Shown here piece after piece: positions 31,956 to 32,062 of a stretch of DNA of 32,062 bases. The notes below the pieces were generated by a model. That model did no database searches. It was not told the origin of the DNA and saw nothing but the letters and a program-made list of their open reading frames with translations. The stretch is from Chamaesiphon sp. 336R_metabinner_41. GTDB taxonomy: Bacteria; Cyanobacteriota; Cyanobacteriia; Cyanobacteriales; Chamaesiphonaceae. The position numbers and the translations under genes are program-made. Positions within the stretch are counted from its first letter, which is position 1; each line of letters begins with the position of its first letter. Where the stretch lies: assembly GCA_025359915.1 (NCBI GenBank), contig JANYDE010000005.1, forward strand, positions 1 through 32,062. The letters are read 5' to 3'.

Positions 31956-32062
31956 GTGGCAGTTGCAGTAGATAGTCTCATTACTCCTGAAATCCTCAAA
32001 CCCGCGCGTTACCTCGGTAACGAACTCGGTGCGGTGCATAAACCGTGGGAGAGTGCGACAGT
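31956..32062 (+). CDS. Radical SAM protein, N-terminal fragment (TIGR03960-like), runs off the window
   Basis: A GTG start at 31956 with AGAGG seven bases upstream. The 35 visible codons read VAVAVDSLITPEILKPARYL and continue GNELGAVHKPWES, which I recognise as the start of the cyanobacterial B12-binding-domain radical SAM protein family TIGR03960. The cofactor-binding CxxxCxxC and the rest lie beyond the end. The role of the family is poorly defined. The gene is on the plus strand, divergent from the exported six-cysteine protein. Confidence rests on recall of this conserved N-terminus. Confidence 0.75.
   Translation, partial: MAVAVDSLITPEILKPARYLGNELGAVHKPWESAT

Overview
The window looks like a filamentous or unicellular cyanobacterium. 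The sequence is dense in GATCGATC/GCGATCGC-type (HIP1-like) motifs. It carries heptanucleotide tandem repeats and several families of small palindromic repeats typical of cyanobacterial genomes. The proteins (DevBCA exporter, giant Ser/Thr-His hybrid kinase, retinol-saturase-like FAD enzymes, TIGR03960-type radical SAM start) also fit that phylum. I cannot name the species.

Layout. 278-8008 (+): two signal-transduction genes, a 2081-residue Ser/Thr kinase-AAA-GAF-PAS-histidine kinase-receiver hybrid, then a shorter PAS-histidine kinase-like paralogue whose phospho-accepting His is Asn. 8092-28953 (-): eleven genes all on the minus strand. In transcription order they are a HlyD/DevB-like membrane fusion protein with an unusual 227-residue N-terminal extension, DevC permease, DevA ATPase, a small exported DUF2141 protein, a 2126-residue type I polyketide synthase (KS-AT-DH-pseudoKR-degenerate ER-KR-ACP, no thioesterase), a PLP alpha-oxoamine synthase, a MECR-like enoyl reductase, a metallo-beta-lactamase-fold hydrolase, and three tandem FAD oxidoreductases of the CrtISO/retinol-saturase family. 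29147-30395 (+): a divergent PadR regulator and a V4R-domain protein, facing devB across a 193-bp region with a near-perfect 24-bp palindrome. 30396-31209: a repeat-rich patch with a wrecked VapBC-type toxin-antitoxin module between 90-bp direct repeats. 31210-31746 (-): an exported six-cysteine protein of unknown function. 31956-end (+): the first 35 codons of a radical SAM protein.

How it may work together (inference). The PKS would build a reduced or partly unsaturated acyl chain on its own ACP. Its built-in ER domain has lost the NADPH loop, so the separate MECR-like enzyme could supply enoyl reduction in trans, as LovC does for LovB. With no thioesterase, the alpha-oxoamine synthase could release the chain by decarboxylative condensation with an amino acid, as in fumonisin or sphingoid-base assembly, giving a 2-amino-3-keto lipid. 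The three FAD enzymes could saturate, desaturate or isomerise double bonds, and the DevBCA-type tripartite exporter could move the lipid to the outer membrane or outside, as DevBCA does for heterocyst glycolipids. PadR (with the V4R protein as possible ligand sensor) would control export, and a perfect CRP-type site lies upstream of the PKS. This is the strongest candidate here for an undescribed system: a cyanobacterial PKS/alpha-oxoamine-synthase lipid cluster.

The intergenic DNA is unusually full of repeats. Copies of one hairpin family lie in frame inside at least three of the coding sequences.
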